DNA from: Rossellomorea sp. AcN35-11
Lineage (GTDB): Bacteria > Bacillota > Bacilli > Bacillales > Bacillaceae_B
NCBI GenBank assembly: GCA_030388825.1
Contig: CP128835.1
Span: 3,970,001 to 4,034,000 of the forward strand
DNA: 64,000 nt
Direction: 5' to 3'
The notes under the pieces are model-generated. The model searched no databases, was not told where the DNA came from, and saw nothing but the letters and a program-made list of their open reading frames with translations. The translations under genes and the position numbers were made by a program. Below, in pieces: positions 36,498 through 45,991 of the stretch (positions within the stretch are counted from its first letter, which is position 1; each line of letters begins with the position of its first letter).

Positions 36498-36526
36498 AGT
36501 ATACTTTGACCTTTTTTGACTTTCAA
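36498..36526 (-). promoter_or_regulatory. Sigma-A-type promoter of clpE with CtsR operator 2
   Basis: TTGAAA (36521-36526), 17-nt spacer, TATACT (36498-36503) on the minus strand. The spacer at 36505-36521 is itself a CtsR box, AGTCAAAAAAGGTCAAA. Repression by CtsR and release on heat shock follow from known biology. Confidence 0.88.
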
Positions 36527-36715
36527 GATTTTTGCTTATGGAAATGTTTTCTTTTTTCGAAGAAGTAAATCAAAGGAGTTCCTTTTTGATCGAAGAGTAT
36601 AGGAGATGTGGAAGGGTAAAATCAAGTAGTTCGCTTATGAAATCGAACCTTTGGAAAGACGTGTAGACAGGGGAATGATCATTTCCCAACATCATTATCC
36701 GAATTGGCAAATACC

Positions 36716-36742
36716 AAAAAAGAGAGGGGGCTTCCCCCTCTC
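36716..36742 (-). terminator. Rho-independent terminator of the catalase gene
   Basis: GC-rich stem GAGAGGGGG / CCCCCTCTC with a 3-nt loop and six T on the minus strand. The 36530-36715 segment between it and clpE holds no recognisable gene. Confidence 0.9.
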
Positions 36743-36753
36743 CCAGTTAAAAG

Positions 36754-38806
36754 TTAAACGAATTTGCGTTCCCAGTGACGATGAGCGGCGATTGCTTCTG
36801 TAAATTCTCTTGAGAAGGATTCCATGTCTTCACCAACCACGACACCTGTACCTTTGACACCGGCTGCTTCCAGCCAGTGGATTCCTTCATTAGTGGCACC
36901 GATCGGTTTGAAATGAGAATACGCTTCTCTCAAAAAGTAGTTTGTTTCTTGGGAGAATGATGGGTCCACGTTCTCCCCGCCTGCTGCATAAAGACTGTCG
37001 AACAGGACGGATTCACCTGTTAAGAACGTATGGTCCACTTCCAGTTCTGAACCGTCATCACCCTTTCTCACACCAAGTTTGTCACTGATTATTTCAGTCT
37101 GTATTCCTTCTTCCTCCAGAGCCGCTAGGACCTTCTTCACTTCTTCGCCTTTAAAGCCGTTCCCTACGATCACTCCCACTTTCCGTGTAGACGGCTTTTT
37201 AATCGTCTTTTCTTGGCTTAAGGCAGGAGAGGACTTGGTTACCCTCGAACCTTCCCCTTCCGGAACCTTTGCATTGATGGCTTCTGCGAAACCTTTTGCA
37301 AGATCTATGCTTACGTTTGCAAACATATTTACCACCTGCTGCTGGACCGATTTACTCTTCACTTTTCCAAGCTCGAAGCTGAAGGCTTGTACAATATGGT
37401 CCTTTTCGGCTTCACTCATGCTGTTCCAGAAGAGCGTCGCCTGGGAGAAATGATCTTTAAAGCTTTCACTTCGGTCTCTCACTTTACGGCCTTCCATTTT
37501 TTCCTGATAGTGTGTGTAGCCCCCTTCTTCACGACTTGCAGGAGCAGGTGTATTTTTTTGCAAGTGAGTTGTTATGATAGCTCACCTGGCCTTTGTTGAT
37601 CGTATGTCGACCATACCCGTCCCGCTGGTTATTATGGAATGGGCAAACGGGTCTGTTGATCGGAAGCTCATGAAAATTCGGTCCTCCAAGACGGATCAAT
37701 TGTGTATCTGTATAAGAGAATAAGCGTCCCTGTAATAAAGGATCATTGGAAAAGTCGATTCCCGGTACGACAGAGCCTGGATGGAAAGCAGCCTGCTCCG
37801 TTTCTGCAAATACATTGTCCACATTGCGATTAAGTGTCATTTTACCCACGATCTTCACAGGAACCTCTTCTTCAGGCCATAACTTGGTAGGATCAAGTAC
37901 ATCAAAGTCAAAGTTAAATTCATCTTCTTCTTTAATGAGCTGAACCCCAAGTTCATACTGGGGGTAATCACCGTTTTCAATTGATTCATAAAGATCCCTC
38001 CTGTGAAAATCCGGGTCTTTCCCGTTGATTTTCTGAGCCTCGTCCCACACAAGTGAGTGAGTACCAAGTACAGGCTTCCAGTGGAATTTTACAAAGTGAG
38101 CCTTTCCTTCTTCATTCACAAACCGGAATGTATGAACGCCGAAGCCTTCCATCATACGGAGACTGCGGGGGATCGCCCGGTCGGACATGGCCCACATGAC
38201 CATATGGGCTGATTCCTGATTATTCGCTATGAAATCCCAGAATGTATCATGGGCAGAAGCTGCTTGAGGCATTTCGTTATGCGGTTCCGGCTTGAGCGCA
38301 TGGACCAGGTCAGGGAATTTAATCGCATCCTGAATAAAGAATACAGGGATATTGTTCCCTACAAGATCGTAGTTGCCTTCTTCTGTATAAAACTTGGTTG
38401 CAAATCCACGTGCATCACGGACGGTTTCACCGGAACCCTTTGATCCCGCCACAGTTGAAAACCGGACAAAGACAGGTGTCTTCTTTGACGTGTCCTGGAG
38501 AAATTTTGCACGGGTATATTCTTTCATAGAATCATAAAGTTCGAATTCTCCATGCGCCCCAAATCCGCGTGCGTGGACGATCCGTTCCGGAATTCGTTCA
38601 TGGTCGAAGTGAGTCATCTTCTCACGGAAGTGGAAATCCTCCATCAACGTTGGTCCCCGCTCCCCGGCCTTCAACGAAAACTCATCCTCTGATACTTTCA
38701 ACCCTTGATTCGTAGTCAGGTGCTTGCCTTCATCCTCCACACGATACTTTTCAAGCTGTTCGTCCTTCCTGCTGCCATTCATTTTCTCACGTCGATCGTC
38801 TCCCAT
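36754..38806 (-). CDS. katE: Large-subunit (clade 2) catalase, KatE/HPII type (one frame break)
   Basis: Heme catalase disproportionating H2O2. The core has the distal His region [15 protein letters not shown], Asn in VGNNIPVFF, and [13 protein letters not shown] [12 protein letters not shown]. The C-terminal 200 residues form a class I glutamine amidotransferase-like (flavodoxin/DJ-1) domain beginning [19 protein letters not shown], present only in large-subunit catalases. The halves are in two frames; removing one base of the T7 run at 37553-37559 gives [13 protein letters not shown] and a protein of about 683 residues, the expected size for KatE. A sigma-B promoter lies upstream, matching the general-stress catalase. 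Confidence 0.92.
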
Positions 38807-38864
38807 GCTTTCATTCCTCTCTATGATTTTTCATGTTTACTATGTAAACCGGTGTGCTTCTCTA

Positions 38865-38889
38865 GTACCCATCAAGAGCACCATTAAAC
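38865..38889 (-). promoter_or_regulatory. Sigma-B promoter of the catalase gene
   Basis: Minus strand GTTTAA (38884-38889), a 13-nt spacer and GGGTAC (38865-38870), matching the sigma-B consensus GTTTAA-N12-14-GGGTAT with one mismatch. A perfect GTTTAC-N3-GTAAAC palindrome lies just downstream at 38835-38849. Confidence 0.82.
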
Positions 38890-39051
38890 ATTTTTTGGAG
38901 AGCTTGGAACCGATTGGGTATCGTGTCATACTTGTTTACTTAACGTCAGGAACCTTTGTATCCTGTCCTGACTAATGAAGGATGGAAAAAAAGAATTGGA
39001 AAAGAGCAGATGATATTTTTTGAAATAAATTCCACATCAGTCTTTACTTAT

Positions 39052-39103
39052 GTAACATTGTTCTGTTAAACTGTTTTTATATAACGTAACAATGTTTTGT
39101 TAC
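39052..39103 (+). promoter_or_regulatory. Tandem palindromic operators over the yhbD promoter
   Basis: Two copies of GTAACA-N6-TGTTA(C/A): 39052-39069 (GTAACATTGTTCTGTTAA) and 39086-39103 (GTAACAATGTTTTGTTAC). A likely promoter, TTGTTC (39058-39063) and TATAAC (39080-39085) with 16-nt spacer, is covered by the first copy and followed by the second. The repressor is unknown; YhbD itself, which has a helix-turn-helix-like start, is a candidate. The sequence 38890-39050 shows nothing else. Confidence 0.6.
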
Positions 39104-39123
39104 ATAAAAGAGGTGAAATCTCG

Positions 39124-39759
39124 TTGGATTCAGAACTGATTTCAAAAAAAGAAGTATTGGAATTAACCGGGATTTCATACGGGCAGCTCTATCGTTGGAA
39201 ACGAAAGAATATTATTCCTGAAGACTGGTTTATTAAGAAATCAAGCTTTACCGGTCAGGAAACCTTCTTTCCCAGGGATAAAATGCTTGCCCGCATCGGT
39301 GCGATCAAAGAGATGAAAGATGATTACTCACTGGACGAACTTTCTGATTTCTTTTCACCCAATCCTACAAAGGTTGAAGTAAAGGGAGATGATTTACGTT
39401 CTTTGAACATCCTCTCAGAGCACACCCTGTCCCTCTGTGATTCCCTGCTCCATGACAGAAAGGAATTCGATTTCCAGGATATTCTAAACTTGGTGATCAT
39501 CGAAAAGGTTACAGAGTTACAAATCCCCCAAGAAGAGCAGCAAACCTTGTTTCTTTTTCTCCATGAAACTTTCACTCCCCTGAAAGAATCTTCCCTTGAA
39601 CTTGTAGGTCTTCGTAAAGGTTCCGGATGGATATGGATGCTGATTCCACTTCACTCTGACTTCCTTGTGGACCATACAGTAACGGTGCAGGTGAGAATTG
39701 ACCTGCAGCAAATGATGGAAGAGTTAAAAATGACGTTGACGAATATAAGTGGGATGTAA
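39124..39759 (+). CDS. yhbD: YhbD family protein (DUF4004), MerR-like HTH
   Basis: Protein of 212 residues. The N-terminus SKKEVLELTGISYGQLYRWKRKNIIP resembles a MerR-type winged helix-turn-helix, followed by FTGQETFFPRDKMLARI, a conserved block of YhbD. The C-terminal 120 residues are helical without known motifs. TTG 39124 follows GAGGTG with proper spacing. It precedes a bactofilin-like gene, as in the B. subtilis yhbD-yhbE-yhbF operon. A DNA-binding, possibly autoregulatory, role is inferred from the HTH and the palindromes upstream. Confidence 0.85.
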   Translation: MDSELISKKEVLELTGISYGQLYRWKRKNIIPEDWFIKKSSFTGQETFFPRDKMLARIGAIKEMKDDYSLDELSDFFSPNPTKVEVKGDDLRSLNILSEHTLSLCDSLLHDRKEFDFQDILNLVIIEKVTELQIPQEEQQTLFLFLHETFTPLKESSLELVGLRKGSGWIWMLIPLHSDFLVDHTVTVQVRIDLQQMMEELKMTLTNISGM

Positions 39760-39783
39760 CGCCCGAGAAATGGAGGAAATGAT

Positions 39784-40575
39784 ATGAATACTGTTGAAAA
39801 GAAAGAACTTCATGACTTGAAGATTAGTGGATCCGGCACATCAGCTGGAGGGCAGTTCGATTCAGTGAAGATTAGTGGAAGCGGAAAGATCACAGGGAAT
39901 CTCGACTGTCACGAGCTGAAAATATCAGGTTCAGGGACGATTTTGGGAGACGTCAATGCAGGTCTGATTAAGACGAGCGGATCTTCCACCATCGAAGGAG
40001 ACACGAAAGCAGAAACCATTACAACAAGCGGCAGCTCTAAATACGAAGGCTCTGTCATGACGGCCGAAATGAATATCAGCGGCTCAAGTAAAGTAGCCGG
40101 CGACCTTATTTGCAAGGCATTCAAGGTAAGTGGTTCATGCAAGGTCGGGGGAAAGATCCAGGGTGGGTCGCTTAAAGCAAGCGGATCCTTAAGGGCTGAC
40201 ATGGATTGCGAAGTCGAAACCTTCTCCTCATCAGGATCAGTCCATATCGAGGGACTCTTAAATAGTGATCATATTAAGATTGAAATCAATCATGAATCCT
40301 CCATCAAAGAAATCGGTGGTGAATCCATTACGGTACGACACCAGGGCTCAACGGGGATCATTAAGCAAGTGGTCAACTTTTTTCTGCAGAAAGAAGATTA
40401 CTTGTTCTCTGATTTGATTGAAGGTGATGAAGTGTACCTTGAGAATACGAAAGCGAAGCTGGTTCGGGGGAAACATGTGGTGATCGGGGACAATTGTCAC
40501 ATCAATACGGTTGAGTATTCAGGGACGATGGATGTGAAAGCGGACAGCCGGATTGGTGAAAGCATTAAGATTTAA
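39784..40575 (+). CDS. Polymer-forming (bactofilin-like) protein YhbE/YhbF
   Basis: A 263-residue repetitive protein: short units of the type LKISGSGT..G.., each about 17-20 residues (ISGSGK, TSGSST, ISGSSK, VSGSCK, KASGSL), run from residue 12 to 165 and predict a beta-helix like bactofilins, which form cytoskeletal filaments. The C-terminal 90 residues, with GDEVYLENTKAKLVRG and VVIGDNCHINTVEY, match YhbE/YhbF. B. subtilis has two such genes after yhbD; only one is present here. GGAGG precedes the ATG. A terminator ends the operon. Confidence 0.88.
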   Translation: MNTVEKKELHDLKISGSGTSAGGQFDSVKISGSGKITGNLDCHELKISGSGTILGDVNAGLIKTSGSSTIEGDTKAETITTSGSSKYEGSVMTAEMNISGSSKVAGDLICKAFKVSGSCKVGGKIQGGSLKASGSLRADMDCEVETFSSSGSVHIEGLLNSDHIKIEINHESSIKEIGGESITVRHQGSTGIIKQVVNFFLQKEDYLFSDLIEGDEVYLENTKAKLVRGKHVVIGDNCHINTVEYSGTMDVKADSRIGESIKI

Positions 40576-40588
40576 TATCGCCTAAAGT

Positions 40589-40618
40589 AAAACAGGAATG
40601 GTTTACCGTTCCTGTTTT
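40589..40618 (+). terminator. Rho-independent terminator of yhbD operon
   Basis: Stem AAAACAGGAACGG-type arms AAAACAGGAA / TTCCTGTTTT with short loop. Confidence 0.85.
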
Positions 40619-40745
40619 CATATGTAGAGCTCCACCTTTACGTTGCATTTGTATTCATTTAATCGAAATTTCATGTTTTTATTCTGAATGTTCTGCTATA
40701 TTAATAGGTATAAAGTACAATCCTACCTGAAAACTGGAGGCCACT

Positions 40746-42041
40746 ATGACACGCCTTACCGATCACTTGATTGTCATTTCATTCGATTGTTTGTCAGCTA
40801 TGGATTACCCCATCCTCAAGGATCTTCCTCACTTTCAAGAACTGCTTTCCAATGGATCCTTTTGCAAAAATGTAAAAACCGTATATCCTTCTGTGACCTA
40901 CCCTTGTCACGCCACCATCGTCACAGGTAAGTTTCCAAACCGTCATGGTGTTATTGACAATACACTCCTTCAGCCTGGCAGGTTTTCCCCGGATTGGCAT
41001 TGGCATAGACGACATATTAAGAGTACCACTCTGTATGATGAAGCCAGGAAAGAAGGGATGACCACAGCAGCCTTACTCTGGCCGGTGACAGCGAAAGCAG
41101 ATATTGATTACAATATGCCTGAGATCTTCGCGAATCGCCCTTGGCATCATCAAATTCTTGTATCCCTTTTCAATGGCAGTCCCCTTTATCAATTACACAT
41201 GAATCGGCTCTATGGGCACATCCGTAAAGGACTGAATCAGCCTGAGCTTGATGATTTCGTTCTGGAATCTACGGTTGAAACGATCAAAAAGAAGCCAGAA
41301 TTAATGCTTGTCCATTTTACAGACCTTGATACTCAGCGTCATTATCATGGAGTTTCATCTGAAGAAGCACATGCTGCCATCCGGAGACATGATGCCCGGT
41401 TGGGACGAATCATCAAAGCCCTGAAGGAAAACGGGATTTACGAAAATTCCACCATCGTGGCCCTGGGTGATCATAGTGCTTTAGATGAAACAAAGGCTGT
41501 CCAGCTTAATGTCATGTTTCTAGAGAAAGGATTCATAAACGTGAATACGAAAGGGAAAATAACCGACTGGAAGGCATACTGCAAAGGATGTGATGGTTCT
41601 GCCTATGTGTATGTAAAAAACCCTGAAACGAAACAAGCCGTGCAAGTCCTTTTGAATACTTTGCAGGAAGACCCGTCAAACGGAATCGAAACCATCCTCA
41701 ACAGCAGAGAAGCCTACGAAAAAGGGGCTGATGAACACTGTTCATTTATGCTTGAAGCCAGACGCGGCTTTTACTTTAAGGACACGTTGGAGGGCTCGTT
41801 CATCCATACCATCAGTCCTGAAGATGTGGAAGAAAAGCGTTATACGTATGGATCTCATGGATATTCTCCTGAAAAGGACGGCTACTCCACCATATTCATG
41901 GCTGCCGGTAAAGGGATCCGGCCTCATGTTGAAATACCTTCCATGCATTTGACAGATGAAGGACCCACATTTGCACGCCTCCTTGGCCTAAGCCTTGGGG
42001 AAACAGATGGAAAAGCAATCGAAGGAATACTGGATAAATAA
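40746..42041 (+). CDS. Alkaline phosphatase superfamily protein (nucleotide pyrophosphatase/phosphodiesterase type)
   Basis: Zinc-dependent phosphodiesterase fold, 431 residues, no signal peptide, so probably cytoplasmic. Metal and catalytic residues: SFDCLS (Asp), the nucleophile Thr in YPSVTYPCHATIVTG, NRHGVIDN, FTDLDTQRHYHG, ALGDHS, and a late His in GSHGYSPEK. Such proteins act on nucleotide-sugar or nucleotide phosphodiester bonds; substrate not predictable. GGAGG precedes the ATG. The UMF1 transporter gene begins 34 nt after its stop, implying cotranscription. Confidence 0.9.
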   Translation: MTRLTDHLIVISFDCLSAMDYPILKDLPHFQELLSNGSFCKNVKTVYPSVTYPCHATIVTGKFPNRHGVIDNTLLQPGRFSPDWHWHRRHIKSTTLYDEARKEGMTTAALLWPVTAKADIDYNMPEIFANRPWHHQILVSLFNGSPLYQLHMNRLYGHIRKGLNQPELDDFVLESTVETIKKKPELMLVHFTDLDTQRHYHGVSSEEAHAAIRRHDARLGRIIKALKENGIYENSTIVALGDHSALDETKAVQLNVMFLEKGFINVNTKGKITDWKAYCKGCDGSAYVYVKNPETKQAVQVLLNTLQEDPSNGIETILNSREAYEKGADEHCSFMLEARRGFYFKDTLEGSFIHTISPEDVEEKRYTYGSHGYSPEKDGYSTIFMAAGKGIRPHVEIPSMHLTDEGPTFARLLGLSLGETDGKAIEGILDK

Positions 42042-42075
42042 AAGGAAAGAGACTGTTTCCTTAGGGGGAAAAACA

Positions 42076-43350
42076 ATGAAGCGCTTTTCAAAGGAAGAAA
42101 GTAGCTGGATCTTTTATGACTGGGCAAATTCAGCCTACTCCATTATCATTTCAACTGCCGTCTTTCCACTATTTTATAAGGCAGCCGCGACAAATGCAGG
42201 AGTCAGTCCGGCCAATTCTACTGCTTATTTAGGATACACGATTGCCATTGCCACCTTTATCCTTGCCATGATAGGTCCAATTCTCGGGACGATTGCCGAT
42301 TATGAAGGCTACAAGAAGAAATTCTTTACCTTCTTCTTTGCCCTTGGTGTCACATTCACCGCTCTACTCGCGTTTGTTCCCAGCGACCAGTGGCTGCTCC
42401 TCTTGATTTTTTATACAGTTGCCGCCGTCGGCTCTGCAGGTTCCAACGTTTTCTACGATGCCTTCTTAACCGATGTGACAACTGAAGAACGCATGAACAG
42501 AGTTTCTTCCAGGGGCTTCGGATTTGGATACATTGGAAGCACGATACCGTTTATCATTAGTATTGCCATCATTCTATTATCCCAAAGCGGTGTCCTTCCC
42601 TTCTCCGTCACCATAGCCAGTAAGATTGCATTTATCATCACCGCTTTATGGTGGGGGATCTTTGCCATCCCATTAATGAAGAATGTACATCAACGCTACT
42701 TTATCGAACGTGAGATGAAACCTGTCACGAATAGTTTCAGGCGTCTCGGAAAAACGTTGAAAGAAATCCGGAAATACCGCCCATTATTTCTGTTTCTTCT
42801 TGCGTATTTCTTTTATATCGACGGCGTAGGCACCATCATCACCATGTCAACAGCCTACGGGACAGATCTCGGTATCACCTCCACTAATCTCCTGATCATC
42901 CTGTTTGTCACCCAGGTAGTGGCAGGGCCTTTTGCGATTCTTTACGGAAGGCTTGCGGAGAAATACACCGGGAAAAAGATGCTGTATGTGGGGATTATCG
43001 TCTACATCTTCGTTTGCATCTATGCCTACTTCTTAGATACCACCATGGATTTCTGGATACTCGCCATGCTGGTCGCTTCTTCCCAAGGGGGCATCCAGGC
43101 TTTGAGCCGGGCTTACTTTGCCAAATTGATACCAAAGAAAAATGCCAATGAATTCTTTGGATTTTATAATATTTTCGGGAAGTTCGCCTCCATTCTCGGT
43201 CCTTTATTAGTCGCCGTAACAGCACAGGTTACGGGCAAATCGAACAGCGGTGTCTTCAGCCTTGTTATTCTCTTCATCATCGGCCTTGTCATCTTAGCTT
43301 TTGTGCCTGAGCCGAAAGATAATGAGATTGACAAGCCCGCCATACTTTAA
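42076..43350 (+). CDS. MFS transporter, UMF1 (Atg22-like) family
   Basis: Membrane transporter of 424 residues with 12 predicted helices. WIFYDWANSAYSIIISTAVFPLFYK at the N-terminus is the UMF1 signature; the loop GTIADYEGYKKKFF corresponds to the MFS motif between helices 2 and 3. ATG 42076 follows GGGGGAAAAAC; the longer frame overlapping the previous gene lacks a ribosome site. Substrates of bacterial UMF1 proteins are unknown; pairing with a phosphodiesterase hints at a nucleotide-related product (inference). Confidence 0.9.
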   Translation: MKRFSKEESSWIFYDWANSAYSIIISTAVFPLFYKAAATNAGVSPANSTAYLGYTIAIATFILAMIGPILGTIADYEGYKKKFFTFFFALGVTFTALLAFVPSDQWLLLLIFYTVAAVGSAGSNVFYDAFLTDVTTEERMNRVSSRGFGFGYIGSTIPFIISIAIILLSQSGVLPFSVTIASKIAFIITALWWGIFAIPLMKNVHQRYFIEREMKPVTNSFRRLGKTLKEIRKYRPLFLFLLAYFFYIDGVGTIITMSTAYGTDLGITSTNLLIILFVTQVVAGPFAILYGRLAEKYTGKKMLYVGIIVYIFVCIYAYFLDTTMDFWILAMLVASSQGGIQALSRAYFAKLIPKKNANEFFGFYNIFGKFASILGPLLVAVTAQVTGKSNSGVFSLVILFIIGLVILAFVPEPKDNEIDKPAIL

Positions 43351-43351
43351 G

Positions 43352-43387
43352 AAAAGAGCCTGAACGAAGTCGTTCAGGCTCTTTTCT
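43352..43387. terminator. Bidirectional terminator
   Basis: Perfect stem AAAAGAGCCTGAACG / CGTTCAGGCTCTTTT between the convergent UMF1 and azoR genes. Confidence 0.9.
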
Positions 43388-43390
43388 TTA

Positions 43391-44026
43391 TTAAAATGTT
43401 TTAGCCGCATCCTTCGCTCTGGCAATGGCATCTTCTTTAATCTCTTCGGCTTTATCAGGCATGGCGGCGTGACCTTCCACAATGACTGCCCCGAAGGAAG
43501 GTACTCCAAAAAATTTCATGATGATGTCCAGGTATCGGTGACCCATCTCCATTCCAGCAGCCGGTCCCTCTGAATAAATACCGCCACGAGCCTGAATATG
43601 TATGGCTTTCTTATCGGTCAGTAATCCAACGGGCCCCTCTTCAGTATATTTGAATGATTTCCCTGCCACTGCAACAGAGTCAATATAAGCCTTCATCACC
43701 GGAGGAAAAGAAAAATTCCAGAAAGGTGTGACAAACACATATTTATCGGCACCGATGAACTGATCGGATATTTCATTCAGACGTTTCACTTTCTTCTGTT
43801 CTTCTCCTGAAAGCTCCTCAAATCCTTTACCTGTCTGCAGCTTCCCCCATCCGCTAAAGACATCGGCATCAATATGGGGGATGTGTTCTGAGTATAAATC
43901 GATGTGAACCACATCATCATCCGGATTCACTTCTTTATAGGTTTCCATAAACGCTTTCGCCACTGCCATGCTGTATGATTGAGTATGATCATGGGGATGT
44001 GCCGTAATGTATAACACTTGTGTCAT
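43391..44026 (-). CDS. azoR: FMN-dependent NADH-azoreductase
   Basis: Flavodoxin-like quinone/azo reductase of 211 residues. [22 protein letters not shown] is the FMN phosphate-binding start, [20 protein letters not shown] the central conserved block, and [22 protein letters not shown] the loop over the flavin typical of AzoR/YvaB. In bacilli these enzymes detoxify quinones and are induced by thiol-reactive compounds. AAGGATG lies upstream. Monocistronic. Confidence 0.93.
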   Translation of the reverse strand: MTQVLYITAHPHDHTQSYSMAVAKAFMETYKEVNPDDDVVHIDLYSEHIPHIDADVFSGWGKLQTGKGFEELSGEEQKKVKRLNEISDQFIGADKYVFVTPFWNFSFPPVMKAYIDSVAVAGKSFKYTEEGPVGLLTDKKAIHIQARGGIYSEGPAAGMEMGHRYLDIIMKFFGVPSFGAVIVEGHAAMPDKAEEIKEDAIARAKDAAKTF

Positions 44027-44213
44027 CTTTCATCCATCCTTTGCTCGTAGTTTTCGCTGTACTATTTTGTGGAGTAAAGGGGGGATTTATCCAACGTTTG
44101 GTGATAGTAAGTAAAATTCACCTGCCACTCTCGGTGTTTGAAGTGGGCCTTTTTCTGCAGATCTTGGTGTTATCAGTCTGCAAGCTTTAGTAAAAATCGT
44201 TTAAAGTAATCGT

Positions 44214-44249
44214 AAAAAAAGAAATGCTGCCCTTCCGGCAACATTCCTT
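44214..44249 (-). terminator. Rho-independent terminator of the 47-aa gene
   Basis: Minus strand GGAATGTTGCC, loop GGAA, GGGCAGCATTTC, then seven T; stem contains G-U pairs. Confidence 0.7.
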
Positions 44250-44269
44250 TAGTGAAAGGGGTGTATCCC

Positions 44270-44413
44270 CTACTCTTCTTCACCCGAAGCTTCAAAAGGG
44301 TTTCCCACGATCTTCTTCCTCACTTCATCTGTCAGTTCAAAGGGTGTGTTCTCTTGTCCTTCCCCTGTGAGGGAAGGGTGACTGCCATCATAGTGAAATG
44401 GTTTACCTTCCAT
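44270..44413 (-). CDS. Small hypothetical protein, 47 aa
   Basis: Short gene starting at ATG 44413 with GGAGGTG 7 nt upstream and its own terminator 20 nt downstream, so probably real. The acidic product reads MEGKPFHYDGSHPSLTGEGQ and continues with PFELTDEVRKKIVGNPF; no Cys, no membrane segment. I do not recognise the family. The 44414-44612 segment between it and the next gene is AT-rich and shows nothing else. Confidence 0.65.
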   Translation of the reverse strand: MEGKPFHYDGSHPSLTGEGQENTPFELTDEVRKKIVGNPFEASGEEE

Positions 44414-44612
44414 GTCGACACCTCCGTTTTACTGTAGTATTACCTTTATGTACCTGCCTATGCGGTTCGCCCGGCACTGAACCGAAACCGCCTTTATACC
44501 CAGGAGGATTTCCTTATTATACTATTCTTCTTTAGCAGCTTATATCCTTTTTTTAATAAATATGGATTTCATTACTATTTTTCTTTACGGTCCCAAACAG
44601 GTTATATTGAAC

Positions 44613-44645
44613 AAAAAAAAGAGACATCTAGATGTGATGTCTCTG
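44613..44645 (-). terminator. Rho-independent terminator of the DMT transporter gene
   Basis: Stem GAGACATC / GATGTCTC, then eight T on the minus strand; overlaps the last codons of the gene. Confidence 0.85.
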
Positions 44646-45566
44646 ATTTCCTTCAAGGAATCTCTTTTGCTTCCTTTTCATGACCATTTCTTCAAGGGTA
44701 CCGGATCCACATAAGACTCCGAGGACGATGAAGAAGAGCCCAATTAAATGATAATAGGTAACCGTTTCATTCAGGAAAACAGCTGCTCCAACCAGGGAGA
44801 AGAACGTATTGAGATTAAGGAAGATCGATGTTTCGGCAGCTCCTATTTTGCCGATGGAGTGGTTGTAGATCATATGCCCTGCCGCCGTTGCCAGAATGGC
44901 AGAAGCAAAGAACAGAAGCCAAATCGATCCTGGTGCATTTCCTAACTTATGCAACGCTCCCGGCTCGGTGAAAAGGCTGATGATAAATAGAACCAAAGAA
45001 CCGAACACTAGCATATACCCGGTGAGTAACCGAGGATCCAGCGTTTTGGCTGCCCTGCTGATAAGGATGAAGCTCAGGGCCTGGGAGAAGATCGAAATAA
45101 AGATGAACAGATCACCTGTTTTTAATCCTCCAATCCCCTCTCCACCTGACAGGACAATAATGGCAACCCCGACACTTCCTGAGATAAACCCAATGATTTT
45201 AATCACTGTCGGTCTGTTTTTAAGGATGAACGTCGCCATCAAAGCGGTCAACAGCGGTCCCGTCCCGAGGATCAGCCCCCCGTTTGTGGATGACGTACCC
45301 GTTAATCCTACTGACAGAAAGTAATGATGACTAACCACATTCAACAAGCCGCCTGAGACAATGAACAAGAACTCTTTAGCCGTTGGTTTTCTTATTTTCC
45401 CCATGATACCAAGAATGATAAAGACGGTGACCCCTGCAGTGAAGATGCGGAGAGATGTAATTGTTACAGGAGTAAATTCACTCACTAAAACCTTCAAGGC
45501 AGGAACATTAAAGCCCCAAATCAACATGATGAACACAAGTATCAAATACGTTTGCCACTTTTTCAA
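44628..45566 (-). CDS. DMT superfamily transporter (EamA domains)
   Basis: A 312-residue membrane protein with ten predicted helices in two EamA repeats: MLIWGFNVPALKVLVSEFTP opens the first and GDLFIFISIFSQALSFILISR the second. Ends with a basic tail KRKQKRFLEG. Family members export metabolites or amino acids; substrate unknown. GGAATTG-type weak ribosome site upstream of ATG 45566. Monocistronic, with its own terminator. Confidence 0.88.
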   Translation of the reverse strand: MKKWQTYLILVFIMLIWGFNVPALKVLVSEFTPVTITSLRIFTAGVTVFIILGIMGKIRKPTAKEFLFIVSGGLLNVVSHHYFLSVGLTGTSSTNGGLILGTGPLLTALMATFILKNRPTVIKIIGFISGSVGVAIIVLSGGEGIGGLKTGDLFIFISIFSQALSFILISRAAKTLDPRLLTGYMLVFGSLVLFIISLFTEPGALHKLGNAPGSIWLLFFASAILATAAGHMIYNHSIGKIGAAETSIFLNLNTFFSLVGAAVFLNETVTYYHLIGLFFIVLGVLCGSGTLEEMVMKRKQKRFLEGNQRHHI

Positions 45567-45715
45567 TTCCTTGAGGCCTTCTTTCTTTATTTAGTATTCA
45601 TCCCATCATAGCACCATATGGGGTTTTCTGTAAGAGAAAAACATACATAATGTCCCCATTCTATGAATCTCACATATGATAAAGCAACTTCCTTATTTAC
45701 AGAAAGGTGAGAGTG

Positions 45716-45991
45716 ATGTTTAAATCATTTTACAGACCTGCTCACGGCGGCGGCGGGCATGCAGCCTGGGGACATGGACATGGCCACGCTGCCTGGGGGC
45801 ATGGAACAAGTTGGAATCATGGAGGAGATTGGGGGCATAACAGCTGGAATTACCATCCTGGATTCGCGGCGGGTACGGTTACAGGATTGGCCGTCGGAGC
45901 TGCCGCTTCACCTGGTCCATATCCTGTACCCGTTCCGGCTTATCCATATCCCTATCCATACCCTTATCCTCCACCCTACCCGCAGCCTTAA
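45716..45991 (+). CDS. Gly/His/Trp- and Pro/Tyr-rich small protein
   Basis: A 91-residue low-complexity protein. The first half repeats GHAAWGHGHGHAAWGHG-like Gly-His-Trp units, the middle is a short hydrophobic stretch (FAAGTVTGLAVGAAA), and the tail is Pro-Tyr (YPYPYPYPYPPPYP). Such composition is seen in spore-coat and surface proteins; family not recognised. His clusters could bind metal (inference). ATG 45716 has AAAGGTGAGAG upstream; the ATG at 45707 lacks spacing. A second open frame overlaps but has no ribosome site. A terminator follows. Confidence 0.7.
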   Translation: MFKSFYRPAHGGGGHAAWGHGHGHAAWGHGTSWNHGGDWGHNSWNYHPGFAAGTVTGLAVGAAASPGPYPVPVPAYPYPYPYPYPPPYPQP

